The notes: a model not told the origin generated them from the sequence alone. A stretch of 64,000 nucleotides of DNA from an uncultured Sulfitobacter sp. (GCF_947502895.1 NZ_CANNBM010000001.1:1-64000), one strand, 5' to 3'. Shown: positions 26,725 through 35,915, counted from the stretch's first letter. Made by a program: numbers and translations.

Positions 26725-27015
26725 ATGAGCGATGTGATCAATCAGGCGGTGGTTGTACTTACGGAAAAGATGTCAGGCGTGGACATCGGCGGCACCGTAA
26801 AGTTCGAAATCGAGGACGAAGGCTGTGTCATGGTAGATGACAATGGCGTACGCGCAGGCGACGACGAGGCCGATGTGACTTTGACCGCTGACAAAGAGAC
26901 ATTCGAGGGCATGATGGAAGGCGAGACAAACCCCACTTCCGCTTTCATGACAGGCAAACTCAAGGTTGACGGTGATATGGGCATGGCGATGAAGCTGGCC
27001 TCAGCACTGGCGTGA
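26725..27015 (+). CDS. SCP2 sterol-binding domain protein
   Basis: The 96-aa protein is a single SCP2 domain: GTVKFEIEDEGCVMVDD, EADVTLTADKETFEGMMEG, TSAFMTGKLKVDGDMGMAMKLA. The fold binds a lipid or fatty acyl chain in a tunnel. ATG26725 is chosen because AAAAGGG precedes it. It lies 12 bp before a lysophospholipase-like hydrolase, so the two are probably co-transcribed and may handle the same lipid. Confidence 0.9.
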   Translation: MSDVINQAVVVLTEKMSGVDIGGTVKFEIEDEGCVMVDDNGVRAGDDEADVTLTADKETFEGMMEGETNPTSAFMTGKLKVDGDMGMAMKLASALA

Positions 27016-27027
27016 TCTGAAACGGTA

Positions 27028-27975
27028 ATGCCTCTGACCCCCGCACCTCTCTATACAGATATCCATCCCGGACCAGACGGTGGCGCGGCCTATTGGGTCA
27101 ATACCTCTGATGGCAAGCAAATCCGGCTGGGTGTCTGGGAGGCGCGGGGCGCTCGCGGCACTGTTCTGATCTTTCCAGGACGGACGGAATACATCGAAAA
27201 ATATGGCCCGACTGCGACCGAATTTGGCGCGCGCGGCCTTGCCACAGTGGCGATTGACTGGCGCGGTCAAGGTCTGGCCGACAGAATGCTGGACGATCCG
27301 CTGACAGGCCATGTCGAGCATTTTCCAGACTACCAGAAAGACGTAGCTGCCTTGATGCGCGCAGCACGGACGCTCAACCTTCCACGCCCTTATTTTCTTG
27401 TGGCGCACTCCATGGGCGGCTGCATAGGTCTGCGTGCCGTGATGGAAGGGATGGCCGTTCAGGCCGCCGCCTTTACCGGCCCCATGTGGGGCATTCATAT
27501 CGCGCCGCATATGCGCCTGCCCGCGCAGCTTCTCAGCACCTTTATGCCCAAATTCAATCAGGGCCACCGCCTGCCCTATGGCACCACGCGTGAGCCTTAT
27601 GTGCTGACAGCACCGTTTGACGATAACATGCTGACGACCGATGCGCAGATGTACGACATGATGCGCGACCAGCTTATCGCCCACCCCGAATTGCAGCTGG
27701 GCGGCCCCAGCTATGTATGGCTGCGCGAAGCATTGGCCGAGACGAAACACCTGTCAGAGCGTGCGGCCCCCAACCTGCCCTGTATCAGCTTTTTGGGCGG
27801 GAACGAACGTATCGTCGATATCCCCCGCATCCATGCCCGCATGGACAGCTGGAAAGGCGGACAGTTGCGCGTGATTGAGGGCGGCGAGCACGAAGTGCTG
27901 CTGGAGGCCGAAGCCATGCGCACCGCAATCCTTGACGAGATTGCAAACCTGTTTCTCAACACGACCACAGGTTAG
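27028..27975 (+). CDS. alpha/beta hydrolase, lysophospholipase-like
   Basis: The 315-aa cytosolic hydrolase has the nucleophile elbow AHSMGG (Ser in GxSxG form), an early GRTEYIEKYGPTATEF as in PldB-like lysophospholipases, DWRGQGLADR, and a late GGEHEVLLE that places the catalytic His. It follows the SCP2 gene by 12 bp. The likely substrate is a lysophospholipid or monoacylglycerol. No signal peptide. Confidence 0.85.
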   Translation: MPLTPAPLYTDIHPGPDGGAAYWVNTSDGKQIRLGVWEARGARGTVLIFPGRTEYIEKYGPTATEFGARGLATVAIDWRGQGLADRMLDDPLTGHVEHFPDYQKDVAALMRAARTLNLPRPYFLVAHSMGGCIGLRAVMEGMAVQAAAFTGPMWGIHIAPHMRLPAQLLSTFMPKFNQGHRLPYGTTREPYVLTAPFDDNMLTTDAQMYDMMRDQLIAHPELQLGGPSYVWLREALAETKHLSERAAPNLPCISFLGGNERIVDIPRIHARMDSWKGGQLRVIEGGEHEVLLEAEAMRTAILDEIANLFLNTTTG

Positions 27976-28029
27976 GGCCACCTTAGGCAAAGCTGGCTTT
28001 GTGCGCTCCACCAGCTAGTTTGCATCGGT

Positions 28030-29055
28030 ATGACCAAAAACCCAGTTCTCACCTTTACGCCCGAGGGCATCTATTGCCCCGCTGGCGACTTCTATATCGA
28101 TCCGTGGCGCCGAGTAGAGCGCGCCCTGATCACCCATGGCCACTCCGATCACGCGCGCTGGGGCATGGGCCGATATCTTGCCACTCACGATGCCCTGCCC
28201 GTCATGCGCCACCGCTTGGGCGAAATCACAGCCGACGGTATCGCTTATGGTGAGCGGCGCGTGATCGGCGGGGCAACTGTATCATTCCACCCCGCAGGGC
28301 ATGTTCCCGGTTCTGCCCAGATACGCGTCGAGGTGGGCGGCGAGATCTGGGTAGCCTCTGGCGATTACAAGGTCATCGACGATGGCCTTTCTACCCCGTT
28401 CGAGCCTGTCCGCTGCCACCATTTCATCACCGAAAGCACCTTTGGGCTTCCCGTGTTTCGGTGGGATCCACAGGATGTCGTGGCCCGCCAGCTGAACGAC
28501 TGGTGGCGCGCTTGCGCCGAGGCAGGCAAAACGGCCCTGCTGGGGGCGTATTCATTGGGCAAGGCCCAGCGCCTGATGTCCATGCTGGACCCCTCCATCG
28601 GCCCCATCTTGTGCCACACCGCAGTCGAGAACACCAACGCGGTGATGCGTGCTCAAGGCATTACACTGCCCGACACAGTGCTGGCCAACAAAGACGTCAC
28701 GGCCAAGACACACGCCCGCGCCATGGTCATTGCACCGCCCTCCGCGCTCGGCTCTGCATGGTCCAAAAAATTCGGCGCCCAAGAAAGCGGCTTTGCCTCG
28801 GGCTGGATGGCGATGCGCGGGGTGCGCCGCCGCCGTGCGGGCGATCGCGGGTTTATCATTTCCGATCACGCCGACTGGTCAGGGCTCCTTTGGGCCATCA
28901 AACAAACAGAGGCTGAAAATATATATGTGACGCATGGTTACACGGACATCTTCAGCCGATACTTGAACGAGAATGGCTGGAACGCGCAAGTTGTCCCCAC
29001 TCAGTTCGAGGGCGAAAATCTTGATGCAAAAGACGACGCCGGAGAGGCCGCATGA
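28030..29055 (+). CDS. ligase-associated DNA exonuclease (metallo-beta-lactamase fold)
   Basis: The 341-aa protein has the metallo-beta-lactamase/beta-CASP motif THGHSDHARWG, then HPAGHVPGSAQIRVE and FIISDHADWSGL, as in the bacterial exonucleases that sit next to ATP-dependent DNA ligases (SNM1/Artemis-like). It overlaps the ligase start by 4 bp (ATGA), so the two are translationally coupled. The Lhr-type helicase and phosphoesterase often found in this cluster are absent here. Confidence 0.92.
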   Translation: MTKNPVLTFTPEGIYCPAGDFYIDPWRRVERALITHGHSDHARWGMGRYLATHDALPVMRHRLGEITADGIAYGERRVIGGATVSFHPAGHVPGSAQIRVEVGGEIWVASGDYKVIDDGLSTPFEPVRCHHFITESTFGLPVFRWDPQDVVARQLNDWWRACAEAGKTALLGAYSLGKAQRLMSMLDPSIGPILCHTAVENTNAVMRAQGITLPDTVLANKDVTAKTHARAMVIAPPSALGSAWSKKFGAQESGFASGWMAMRGVRRRRAGDRGFIISDHADWSGLLWAIKQTEAENIYVTHGYTDIFSRYLNENGWNAQVVPTQFEGENLDAKDDAGEAA

Positions 29056-30650
29056 GAGCCTTTGCCACGCTGTTCGAGGCGATTGACCAAAGCACAAAAA
29101 CCACCGTCAAGGTCAACGCCTTGGCCGCGTATTTCAAGCAGGCCGATGACGTGGACAAGATCTGGACCATCGCGCTGTTTTCGGGCCGCCGTCCCAAACG
29201 CGCTGTTACGACAACCAGACTGCGCGAATGGGGCGCAGAGGTGGCGGGCATCCCCCTGTGGCTGTTTGAGGAGTGCTACCCCATCGTCGGCGATCTGGCC
29301 GAGACGATTGCACTGGTCCTGCCCCCCAATGACACAACCGACAATCGCCCGCTGTCGCAGTGGATCAATGATCTTCGCGAAGTCTACAAAGCCGATGAGG
29401 ACGCCAAGAAGGCCTTTGTGCTGGATGCATGGGCGCGCCTTGGCGGAACGGAACGGTTTGTCTTTAACAAGCTGATCACAGGCGGCATGCGGGTGGGTGT
29501 CAGCCAAAAACCGATGACCCGCGCCCTCGCCCGTGCCACCGACCGTGAGGAGGCCGAGCTTGCCCACCGCCTAATGGGCAACTGGCACCCTGATGACACC
29601 ACATGGCATGCGCTGATTGAAGCCGAGGACGCAACCGCCGATGCCTCGCGCCCCTATCCATTCTACCTCGCCCACGCGTTGGAAAACGGGCCCGAGGCAC
29701 TGGAGGATTCTGACAACTGGCGCGCAGAGTGGAAATGGGACGGCATCCGGGGCCAGCTGATCCTGCGCGGCGGCGCGCATTACGTCTGGTCGCGCGGCGA
29801 AGAGCTGATGACAGACCGCTTTCCCGAACTCGCCCGCGCGGTAGATTATCTGCCTGACGGCACTGTTCTGGATGGCGAACTACTGGTTTGGCGCACTGGC
29901 GACGCGCATCCTGCCAGCTTTAACACGCTGCAACCGCGCATTGGCCGCAAAACCGTCCCGAAAAAGCTGCTGGCGGAGGCTCCTGTGGTCCTACACGCCT
30001 ACGATCTGCTGGAGTGGCAGGGCGAGGATATCCGCGCAACGCCCTTCAAAGACCGTCGTGCGCTGCTGGAGGCGGCCTGCGCAGATTTACCGGCGGACGC
30101 ACCGGTCAAACTCTCTCCGCAGCTGCCGTTTACCCAATTCAGCGATCTGCACGCCTTTCGCGATGCCGCACGGGAGGCTCAGGCAGAAGGGCTGATGCTC
30201 AAACGCGCCGACAGCCCCTATCTGGCGGGCCGCAAGAAAGGCGATTGGTGGAAGTGGAAGCTGGCCCCGCTCACCATCGACGCAGTGATGATCTATGCGC
30301 AATCAGGTTCGGGGCGGCGCGCCAACCTGTTCACCGACTTCACCTTTGCCGTGCGCAACGGCGATGATCTGGTCCCGTTCACCAAGGCCTACTCGGGCCT
30401 GACCGACAAGGAATTTCGCGAAATCACCGCTTGGGTGCGCAAGAATACGCTGCAACGCTTTGGCCCTGTCCGCCAAGTCACGCCGCATCATGTGTTCGAA
30501 ATCGCCTTTGAAGGTATCCAGGCTTCGACCCGCCACAAATCCGGCGTGGCATTGCGGTTTCCGCGTATGCTACGCTGGCGACAAGACAAACCGATGGCCG
30601 AGGCCAATACACTGGATGACCTGAACGAGATGTTGCGCATTTATGGATAA
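29052..30650 (+). CDS. ATP-dependent DNA ligase
   Basis: The 532-aa enzyme has an N-terminal DNA-binding domain (ADDVDKIWTIALFSGRRPKR), a nucleotidyltransferase core with the adenylated lysine near 228 in EWKWDGIRGQ, motif III-like VLDGELLVW, and a C-terminal OB domain (KWKLAPLTIDAVMIYAQSG). It belongs to the bacterial ATP ligases paired with an exonuclease, separate from the NAD-dependent replicative LigA, and probably acts in repair. It overlaps both neighbours, by 4 and 8 bp, forming a tight three-gene operon. Confidence 0.93.
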   Translation: MRAFATLFEAIDQSTKTTVKVNALAAYFKQADDVDKIWTIALFSGRRPKRAVTTTRLREWGAEVAGIPLWLFEECYPIVGDLAETIALVLPPNDTTDNRPLSQWINDLREVYKADEDAKKAFVLDAWARLGGTERFVFNKLITGGMRVGVSQKPMTRALARATDREEAELAHRLMGNWHPDDTTWHALIEAEDATADASRPYPFYLAHALENGPEALEDSDNWRAEWKWDGIRGQLILRGGAHYVWSRGEELMTDRFPELARAVDYLPDGTVLDGELLVWRTGDAHPASFNTLQPRIGRKTVPKKLLAEAPVVLHAYDLLEWQGEDIRATPFKDRRALLEAACADLPADAPVKLSPQLPFTQFSDLHAFRDAAREAQAEGLMLKRADSPYLAGRKKGDWWKWKLAPLTIDAVMIYAQSGSGRRANLFTDFTFAVRNGDDLVPFTKAYSGLTDKEFREITAWVRKNTLQRFGPVRQVTPHHVFEIAFEGIQASTRHKSGVALRFPRMLRWRQDKPMAEANTLDDLNEMLRIYG

Positions 30651-31518
30651 ACCCGAAGCCCCGATGCCGCCGGAACCTCGCGCGCCTCTGCGCCGCGCAC
30701 CGCAAGGCGCTGTTGATACGCATGTGCATATGCTGGCCGGTGTTGATGAATTTCCTCTTTGGGACGGGCGTGTGGAAAACCCCGCCGCTGGCCCCACGTT
30801 GGACGGCTGGATTGCCCTGCTGGAAGAACAGATGGACGCCCTCGGCATCGCCCGCTGTGTGCTGGTTCACTCAATCTTCTACGGCACCGACAATAGCGTC
30901 ACCGCCGAGGCTCTGCGCCGCATGAGCCCGCGCGTGCGCGGCGTGGGCCTGCTGCCAGATGGCGCGTCAGAGGAGCAGATTGATGCCTTTGCCGGCATGG
31001 GCATGGACGCTGTGCGCCTTAACTATGTGCACGGCGGGGTCCTTACGTGGGACGGCGCGCGCGCGATGGCCCCCGCATTGGCTGTGCGCGGCATGCACAT
31101 TCAGATGCTCTGCCACGCGGATCAGCACATGGAAGACATCGCAGATGACATTCGCACTCTGCCCTGCCCTGTTGTGTTCGACCATGTCGCATGGCCCAGC
31201 GCGGGCCTTGATCCGAACGGCGCAGGCATAGACACGCTTTGCGCTCTGCTCGCCGAAGGACGCGCCTTCGTCAAGCTATCGGGCCTCTACCGTCTGTGCG
31301 ATGCGCCCTACACCGATGCCGATGCGCTGGTGGCCAAGCTGATCGCCGCCAACCCGCAGGCATGCCTGTGGGGCACTGACTGGCCGCATATCATGCTCAA
31401 TGGCGCAGGCATGCCCGAAGGTGCTGCCCTTTTAGACGCGTTCGATCGTGTGGTGCCATCTGATGCGCTGCGCCAGCAGATCTTGTGCGACAATCCACTC
31501 AAGTTATACCGTTTTTAA
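30643..31518 (+). CDS. amidohydrolase family (TIM-barrel) hydrolase
   Basis: The 291-aa protein belongs to the amidohydrolase-2 family, whose members include 2-pyrone-4,6-dicarboxylate lactonase. Motifs are VDTHVHML near 24, a strand ending QMLCHADQH, FDHVAWPSAG, KLSGLYRL, and LWGTDWPHIML with the metal- or proton-relay Asp. The substrate is unknown. It starts 8 bp inside the DNA ligase gene, an odd metabolic companion for a repair pair, so the overlap may only reflect compaction. Confidence 0.85.
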   Translation: MDKPEAPMPPEPRAPLRRAPQGAVDTHVHMLAGVDEFPLWDGRVENPAAGPTLDGWIALLEEQMDALGIARCVLVHSIFYGTDNSVTAEALRRMSPRVRGVGLLPDGASEEQIDAFAGMGMDAVRLNYVHGGVLTWDGARAMAPALAVRGMHIQMLCHADQHMEDIADDIRTLPCPVVFDHVAWPSAGLDPNGAGIDTLCALLAEGRAFVKLSGLYRLCDAPYTDADALVAKLIAANPQACLWGTDWPHIMLNGAGMPEGAALLDAFDRVVPSDALRQQILCDNPLKLYRF

Positions 31519-31605
31519 CGCAAGCCTTGCCACAAACGGCTCCAACGGCTTGCCCCTTGGCAGTGCCATGCCTACCTATGGCTCAAACGTTCAAAGGATT
31601 TACCC

Positions 31606-33447
31606 ATGTTTCATCTGCCGCCCTTCCAGACTGTTCCCACCCCGCTGCGCGACGCCAATGCGGCAGGCGGCGAAAATCCCTTTAGTGACCTGCCCGAATG
31701 GAACCTCGATGACCTTTACACAGGTGAGGACGCGGCCGAGCTAAAGCGTGATCTGGACTGGCTGGAACAGGCCTGCGCCAGTTTCGCCACCGATTACGAA
31801 GGCAAGTTGGAAACGCTGGATGCCGCAGGATTGCTCGATTGCGTACTGCGCAATGAAAAGATCAACCAGATCGCGGGCCGCATCATGTCTTACGCCGGTC
31901 TGCGCTACTATCAGCTGACCACCGATTCCGACCGTGCCAAATTCATGTCCGACGTGCAGGAGAAAATTACCAATTTCACCACCCCGCTGGTCTTCTTCAC
32001 ACTGGAGCTGAACACGCTGGAGGACGATCACCTCGACACCCTGCTGGCCAAAAACGCTGATCTGGCCCGCTACAAACCCATCTTTGACCGCATCCGCGCA
32101 ATGAAGCCTTACCAGCTGAGCGACGAGATGGAGAAATTCCTGCACGATATGGGCGTTGTGGGCGACGCGTGGGAGCGCTTGTTCGACGAAACCATCGCAG
32201 GTCTGAAATTCGACGTGGACGGGGAAACACTGGGCATCGAGGGTACCCTGAACCTGCTGACAGACCCCGACCGCGCCAAGCGCGAAGCAGGCGCGCGGGA
32301 ATTGGCCGATGTCTTTGGCGAAAATGTGAAAACCTTTGCGCGGGTCCACAACACCCAAGCCAAGGAAAAGGAAATCATGGACCGCTGGCGTGGTATGGAG
32401 ACCCCGCAAACAGGCCGCCACCTGTCCAATCAAGTCGAACCTGAAGTGGTAGAGGCGCTGCGCAACGCCGTTGTCGCCGCCTACCCCAAACTGTCGCACC
32501 GCTATTACGCGTTGAAAAAGAAATGGCTGGGCCTCGACACGATGCAGGTCTGGGATCGCAACGCACCCCTGCCTATGGAAGACCCCAAAATCGTCGACTG
32601 GCCCACCGCCGAGAAAATGGTGATGGACGCCTATTCCGCCTTTGATCCGCGCATGGGCGAATTGGCCAAACCCTTCTTTACCGACGGCTGGATCGACGCC
32701 GCCGTCAAGCCCGGCAAAGCCCCCGGCGCCTTCGCCCATCCCACCGTCACCGATGTACACCCCTACGTCATGCTCAACTATCTGGGCAAACCGCGTGACG
32801 TGATGACATTGGCGCATGAGTTGGGGCACGGCGTACATCAGGTCCTCGCCGCGGGTCAGGGAGAGATGCTCTCCTCTACCCCCCTCACGCTGGCCGAAAC
32901 AGCATCTGTCTTTGGGGAAATGCTGACCTTCCGCAAAATGCTGGAAAATGCCAAAACCAAATCCGAGCGTAAGGTCCTGCTGGCCGGCAAGGTCGAGGAT
33001 ATGATCAACACGGTCGTCCGCCAGATCGCATTCTATGATTTCGAATGTAAACTTCACGCCGCCCGCCGCGGCGGAGAATTGACCCCAGACGACATCAACG
33101 CCCTGTGGATGAGCGTTCAAGCCGAAAGCTTGGGGCCGGAATTCGAGTTCATGGATGGATACGAGACCTTCTGGGCCTACATCCCCCACTTTATCCACTC
33201 GCCCTTCTACGTCTATGCCTACGCCTTTGGCGACGGCCTCGTAAACGCGCTCTATGCGGTCTACGCAGAAGAAGGGGCCGAAGGGTTTGAGGATAAATAC
33301 TTCGAGATGCTCAAGGCAGGTGGCTCCAAGCACCACAAAGAGCTGTTGGCCCCCTTCGGCCTCGACGCCTCCGACCCCGCATTCTGGGACAAGGGCCTGT
33401 CGATGATCTCGGGCATGATCGACGAACTGGAAGCGATGGAGGAGTGA
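31606..33447 (+). CDS. pepF: oligoendopeptidase F (M3 family zinc peptidase)
   Basis: The 613-aa cytosolic peptidase of the thimet/M3B family has the zinc motif HELGH near residues 404-408 (TLAHELGHGVHQ), a downstream LAETASVFGEML with the third ligand Glu, and the typical ending YVYAYAFGDGLVNALY. It degrades peptides of intermediate length. The start is ATG31606 after AAAGGATTTACCC. The GNAT gene that follows overlaps its stop by 4 bp. Confidence 0.93.
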   Translation: MFHLPPFQTVPTPLRDANAAGGENPFSDLPEWNLDDLYTGEDAAELKRDLDWLEQACASFATDYEGKLETLDAAGLLDCVLRNEKINQIAGRIMSYAGLRYYQLTTDSDRAKFMSDVQEKITNFTTPLVFFTLELNTLEDDHLDTLLAKNADLARYKPIFDRIRAMKPYQLSDEMEKFLHDMGVVGDAWERLFDETIAGLKFDVDGETLGIEGTLNLLTDPDRAKREAGARELADVFGENVKTFARVHNTQAKEKEIMDRWRGMETPQTGRHLSNQVEPEVVEALRNAVVAAYPKLSHRYYALKKKWLGLDTMQVWDRNAPLPMEDPKIVDWPTAEKMVMDAYSAFDPRMGELAKPFFTDGWIDAAVKPGKAPGAFAHPTVTDVHPYVMLNYLGKPRDVMTLAHELGHGVHQVLAAGQGEMLSSTPLTLAETASVFGEMLTFRKMLENAKTKSERKVLLAGKVEDMINTVVRQIAFYDFECKLHAARRGGELTPDDINALWMSVQAESLGPEFEFMDGYETFWAYIPHFIHSPFYVYAYAFGDGLVNALYAVYAEEGAEGFEDKYFEMLKAGGSKHHKELLAPFGLDASDPAFWDKGLSMISGMIDELEAMEE

Positions 33448-33953
33448 TCCTCCACCTCGCCCCTGTTGCTCCAGATGATCTCGCTTCGGTCGCCCACATT
33501 ACTGTGGCGCCCGAGCAGGTTACGTTTTCAGGCACTGTGGCCGAGGCATTCGAGACCGCCGAACAGGGTGTTGATTTCCACGCAATTGTGGAAAGCGGCC
33601 ACCCTGTCGGCTTTTTCAAGATCGACACGACATATTCGCAAAGCTATCCATTTGCATCCGATGGCAGTTTGGGGCTGCGCGGCTTTATGATCGATCTGGA
33701 CCAACAGGGGCGCGGTATCGCCACGCGGGCTGTCGCCCGTTTGCCCGATTATCTGGCGGGCCACTACGACGCGCCCGCGCTTTACCTCACTGTCAACATG
33801 TCCAATCCGGCGGCAATCCGGTGTTACCGTGCAGGTGGCTTTTCAGATACAGGCGAAGTCTGGGAGCGCGGCATCGCAGGACCGCAGCATGTCATGCGCA
33901 TGGCGCTAATGAGTGTAACCGAACTGATCCCGTCTGATACGGGTCTTGCCTGA
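33444..33953 (+). CDS. GNAT family N-acetyltransferase
   Basis: The 169-aa protein has the acetyl-CoA pyrophosphate loop QQGRGIATRAVARL near 88-101 and an ending MSNPAAIRCYRAGGFSDTGE, diagnostic for GNAT enzymes. Translation starts at GTG33444, overlapping the pepF stop (GTGA), with GGAGG just upstream inside pepF. The acceptor substrate cannot be deduced. Confidence 0.85.
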   Translation: MILHLAPVAPDDLASVAHITVAPEQVTFSGTVAEAFETAEQGVDFHAIVESGHPVGFFKIDTTYSQSYPFASDGSLGLRGFMIDLDQQGRGIATRAVARLPDYLAGHYDAPALYLTVNMSNPAAIRCYRAGGFSDTGEVWERGIAGPQHVMRMALMSVTELIPSDTGLA

Positions 33954-34023
33954 AAATACTTTGACAGCCATGACAAGCGCGACCACATTGGAGGTCATCA
34001 TCGTATTGAAAGGCCTACCCGTT

Positions 34024-34482
34024 ATGATCCGCACAGTTCTCGTTATCGCCCTTCTGGCCATCGGCAGCACCCAGGCCAGCGCGCAGTCACTGGTGGGAAA
34101 ATGGGATTGTGAGGGGCGCGAAGGGCGGGGCACCGCGATCCGAACCTTGCAGGAATACCGCGCCAACGGCTCGTTCTATCACCTCGCCAACATGGCGGTG
34201 GGCGACAGGCGCGGCCGCATCGACGCCTCCGTGGCGCTGCGCGGCAAATGGACAACCAGTGGCAGCACATTGGTCGAGGACATCACAACCGTCCGCATGC
34301 GCAGCCTGCAAGCAAACAGTAAAGACATCTCACGCACCCCAATCGGACGCCAGATGGCACGCACCCTGCCCCAGCGGATGGCCGGTCCCAAAAACGGCAG
34401 CCGGACAAAGATCAAATTCATCTCGGCACGCGAATTCCGCATGGTCAGTGGCCGCATCCGTGGCAAATGCATAAAACGCTAA
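34024..34482 (+). CDS. secreted hypothetical protein
   Basis: From ATG34024 the 152-aa protein has a clear signal peptide (VLVIALLAIGSTQASAQ) and a mature part beginning SLVGKWDCEGREG, a lipocalin/DUF-like beta opening, followed by beta-strands and a basic end with a cysteine (GKCIKR). The two cysteines could form a disulfide in the periplasm. AAAGG lies upstream. A longer frame starts at 33946 but hides the signal peptide. Function unknown. Confidence 0.75.
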   Translation: MIRTVLVIALLAIGSTQASAQSLVGKWDCEGREGRGTAIRTLQEYRANGSFYHLANMAVGDRRGRIDASVALRGKWTTSGSTLVEDITTVRMRSLQANSKDISRTPIGRQMARTLPQRMAGPKNGSRTKIKFISAREFRMVSGRIRGKCIKR

Positions 34483-34486
34483 CGGT

Positions 34487-34756
34487 TTACTTAAGCTGAC
34501 TGTCCTTGCTGCCGCGGCGATTGATGCCACCGCGCGCCTGAAACCTTGCGTCGCGCGCGCGTACACATTCGATACACAGCTTCACACCGGGAATCGCTTC
34601 CCGACGCGCCTGCGCGATAGGCTCTTCGCATTCGGCGCAAAACTCAGCGCTCTCGCCAACAGGCGCGCGGCGCGCCTTCAACCGCGCCAACTCGTCATTG
34701 ATCGACGCCTCGATCTGCTCCGACACCGCGCCGTCTCGTGCCCAACCACCAGCCAT
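34487..34756 (-). CDS. DksA/TraR family zinc-finger protein
   Basis: The 89-aa product has the C-terminal zinc finger FCAECEEPI-(15)-VKLCIECV (four cysteines) preceded by a short coiled-coil-like helix (SEQIEASINDELARLKARR), as in the small TraR/DksA-like proteins that enter the secondary channel of RNA polymerase. ATG34756 is preferred over the ATG two codons upstream because AAGGAG then lies six bases away. It converges with the secreted hypothetical gene. Confidence 0.85.
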   Translation of the reverse strand: MAGGWARDGAVSEQIEASINDELARLKARRAPVGESAEFCAECEEPIAQARREAIPGVKLCIECVRARDARFQARGGINRRGSKDSQLK

Positions 34757-34849
34757 AGCCATCTCCTTTGCTTCAAAAGCAAGCTTACCCCGCCCGGCCA
34801 ACAAACCAAGACCCCAAAATAAAGCACGCCCTTAGCCGTGTCTATTTTT

Positions 34850-34909
34850 CTTGGCCTTAAATCCTCCGGGGGGCTTTGGCCAAAGGCCAAAGACGGGGCA
34901 GAGCCCCAC
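34850..34909 (-). repeat. REP-like extragenic repeat, copy 2
   Basis: Read on the minus strand, GGGGCTCTGCCCCGTCTTTG, a TTGGCC hairpin and CGGAGGATTTAAGGCC match the copy at 19635-19696 with few changes. It lies between the dksA-like gene and the rpoH terminator. The symmetric parts differ in compensating positions (GCCAATGGC there, GGCCTTTGGCC here), which supports a conserved stem. Confidence 0.75.
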
Positions 34910-34918
34910 CAACATCAA

Positions 34919-34951
34919 ATAAAAAAAGCCGCCCCGTCAGACGGAGCGGCC
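34919..34951 (-). terminator. rho-independent terminator of rpoH
   Basis: On the minus strand GCCGCTCCG and CGGGGCGGC pair around TCTGA and are followed by seven T. It lies 23 bp beyond the rpoH stop. Confidence 0.9.
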
Positions 34952-34973
34952 TTCCTCGTTGCATTTCAATGGA

Positions 34974-35870
34974 TCACTCCGCAGAAACCATCCCTTTTTC
35001 CTGCGCCAGTTCACGCATACGTTTTTGCAGCTTTTCAAACGCACGCACCTCGATCTGGCGGATCCGCTCACGGCTTACATCATATTGGCCGCTCAGGTCT
35101 TCCAAGGTCACCGTTTCGTCCGACAAACGGCGCTGCACCAGAATATCCTTCTCACGGTCATTGAGAACATCCATCGCAGCGGCCAACATCTCGCGGCGCG
35201 TCTCAAGCTCGTCACGCGCTTCATAGTCGCCCGCCTGATCGGCGTTGTCGTCCTCCAGCCAGTCCTGCCACTGCATCGTCCCCTCGCCCTCGGAGCCGAC
35301 AGTCGCATTCAACGAAGCATCCCCGCCCGACATTCGCCGGTTCATCGAGATCACTTCGGCCTCGGTCACACCCAGTTGCGTGGCAATGGTTTTCACATTC
35401 TCGGGGCGCAAATCGCCTTCTTCCAACGCGCCAATCTTGTTCTTGGCCTTGCGCAGATTGAAAAACAGCTTTTTCTGACCCGAGGTTGTACCCAGTTTGA
35501 CCAAAGACCACGAGCGCAGGATATACTCCTGAATGCTGGCCCTGATCCACCACATCGCATAGGTCGCAAGGCGAAAGCCCTTCTCGGGGTCAAAACGCTT
35601 GACCGCCTGCATCAGCCCCACATTCGCCTCCGAGATTACCTCGGCCTGCGGCAAGCCATAGCCGCGATAGCCCATCGCGATCTTGGCCGCCAGTCGCAGG
35701 TGTGATGTCACCATGCGGTGCGCAGCAGCCGTATCCTCTTTCTCAACCCATGCTTTCGCAAGCATGTATTCTTCTTCTGGCTCAAGCAGGGGAAACTTGC
35801 GAATCTCCTGCATATAGCGGTTCAGGCCGCCCTCTGGCGTAGGGGCTGGCAGATTTGCATAATTGGCCAT
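34974..35870 (-). CDS. rpoH: RNA polymerase sigma-32 factor RpoH
   Basis: RpoH directs RNA polymerase to heat-shock promoters. The 298-aa protein has region 2 (HLRLAAKIAMGYRGYGLP, EANVGLMQAVKRFDPEKGFRLATYAMWWIRASIQEYILRSW), the RpoH box QKKLFFNLRKAK that distinguishes sigma-32, and region 4 (LNDREKDILVQRRL, YDVSRERIRQIEVRAFEKLQ). GGAAAGGAC precedes the ATG. It has its own terminator. Roseobacters often carry two rpoH genes; only one is in this window. Confidence 0.95.
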   Translation of the reverse strand: MANYANLPAPTPEGGLNRYMQEIRKFPLLEPEEEYMLAKAWVEKEDTAAAHRMVTSHLRLAAKIAMGYRGYGLPQAEVISEANVGLMQAVKRFDPEKGFRLATYAMWWIRASIQEYILRSWSLVKLGTTSGQKKLFFNLRKAKNKIGALEEGDLRPENVKTIATQLGVTEAEVISMNRRMSGGDASLNATVGSEGEGTMQWQDWLEDDNADQAGDYEARDELETRREMLAAAMDVLNDREKDILVQRRLSDETVTLEDLSGQYDVSRERIRQIEVRAFEKLQKRMRELAQEKGMVSAE

Positions 35871-35900
35871 GGTATTCGTCCTTTCCCTGGCGCCCTGCTT

Positions 35901-35915
35901 TTACATGAAATGTAA
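35901..35915. promoter_or_regulatory. inverted repeat upstream of rpoH
   Basis: TTACAT-GAA-ATGTAA is a perfect 6-bp inverted repeat around a 3-bp centre, 31 bp before the rpoH start codon. This is within the expected promoter or leader, so it may be an operator. The regulator is unknown. Confidence 0.45.

Noticed and set aside
31741..33336. 531-codon minus-strand frame antisense to pepF
   Set aside because: A long open frame caused by codon bias; pepF on the plus strand has an intact M3 peptidase signature.
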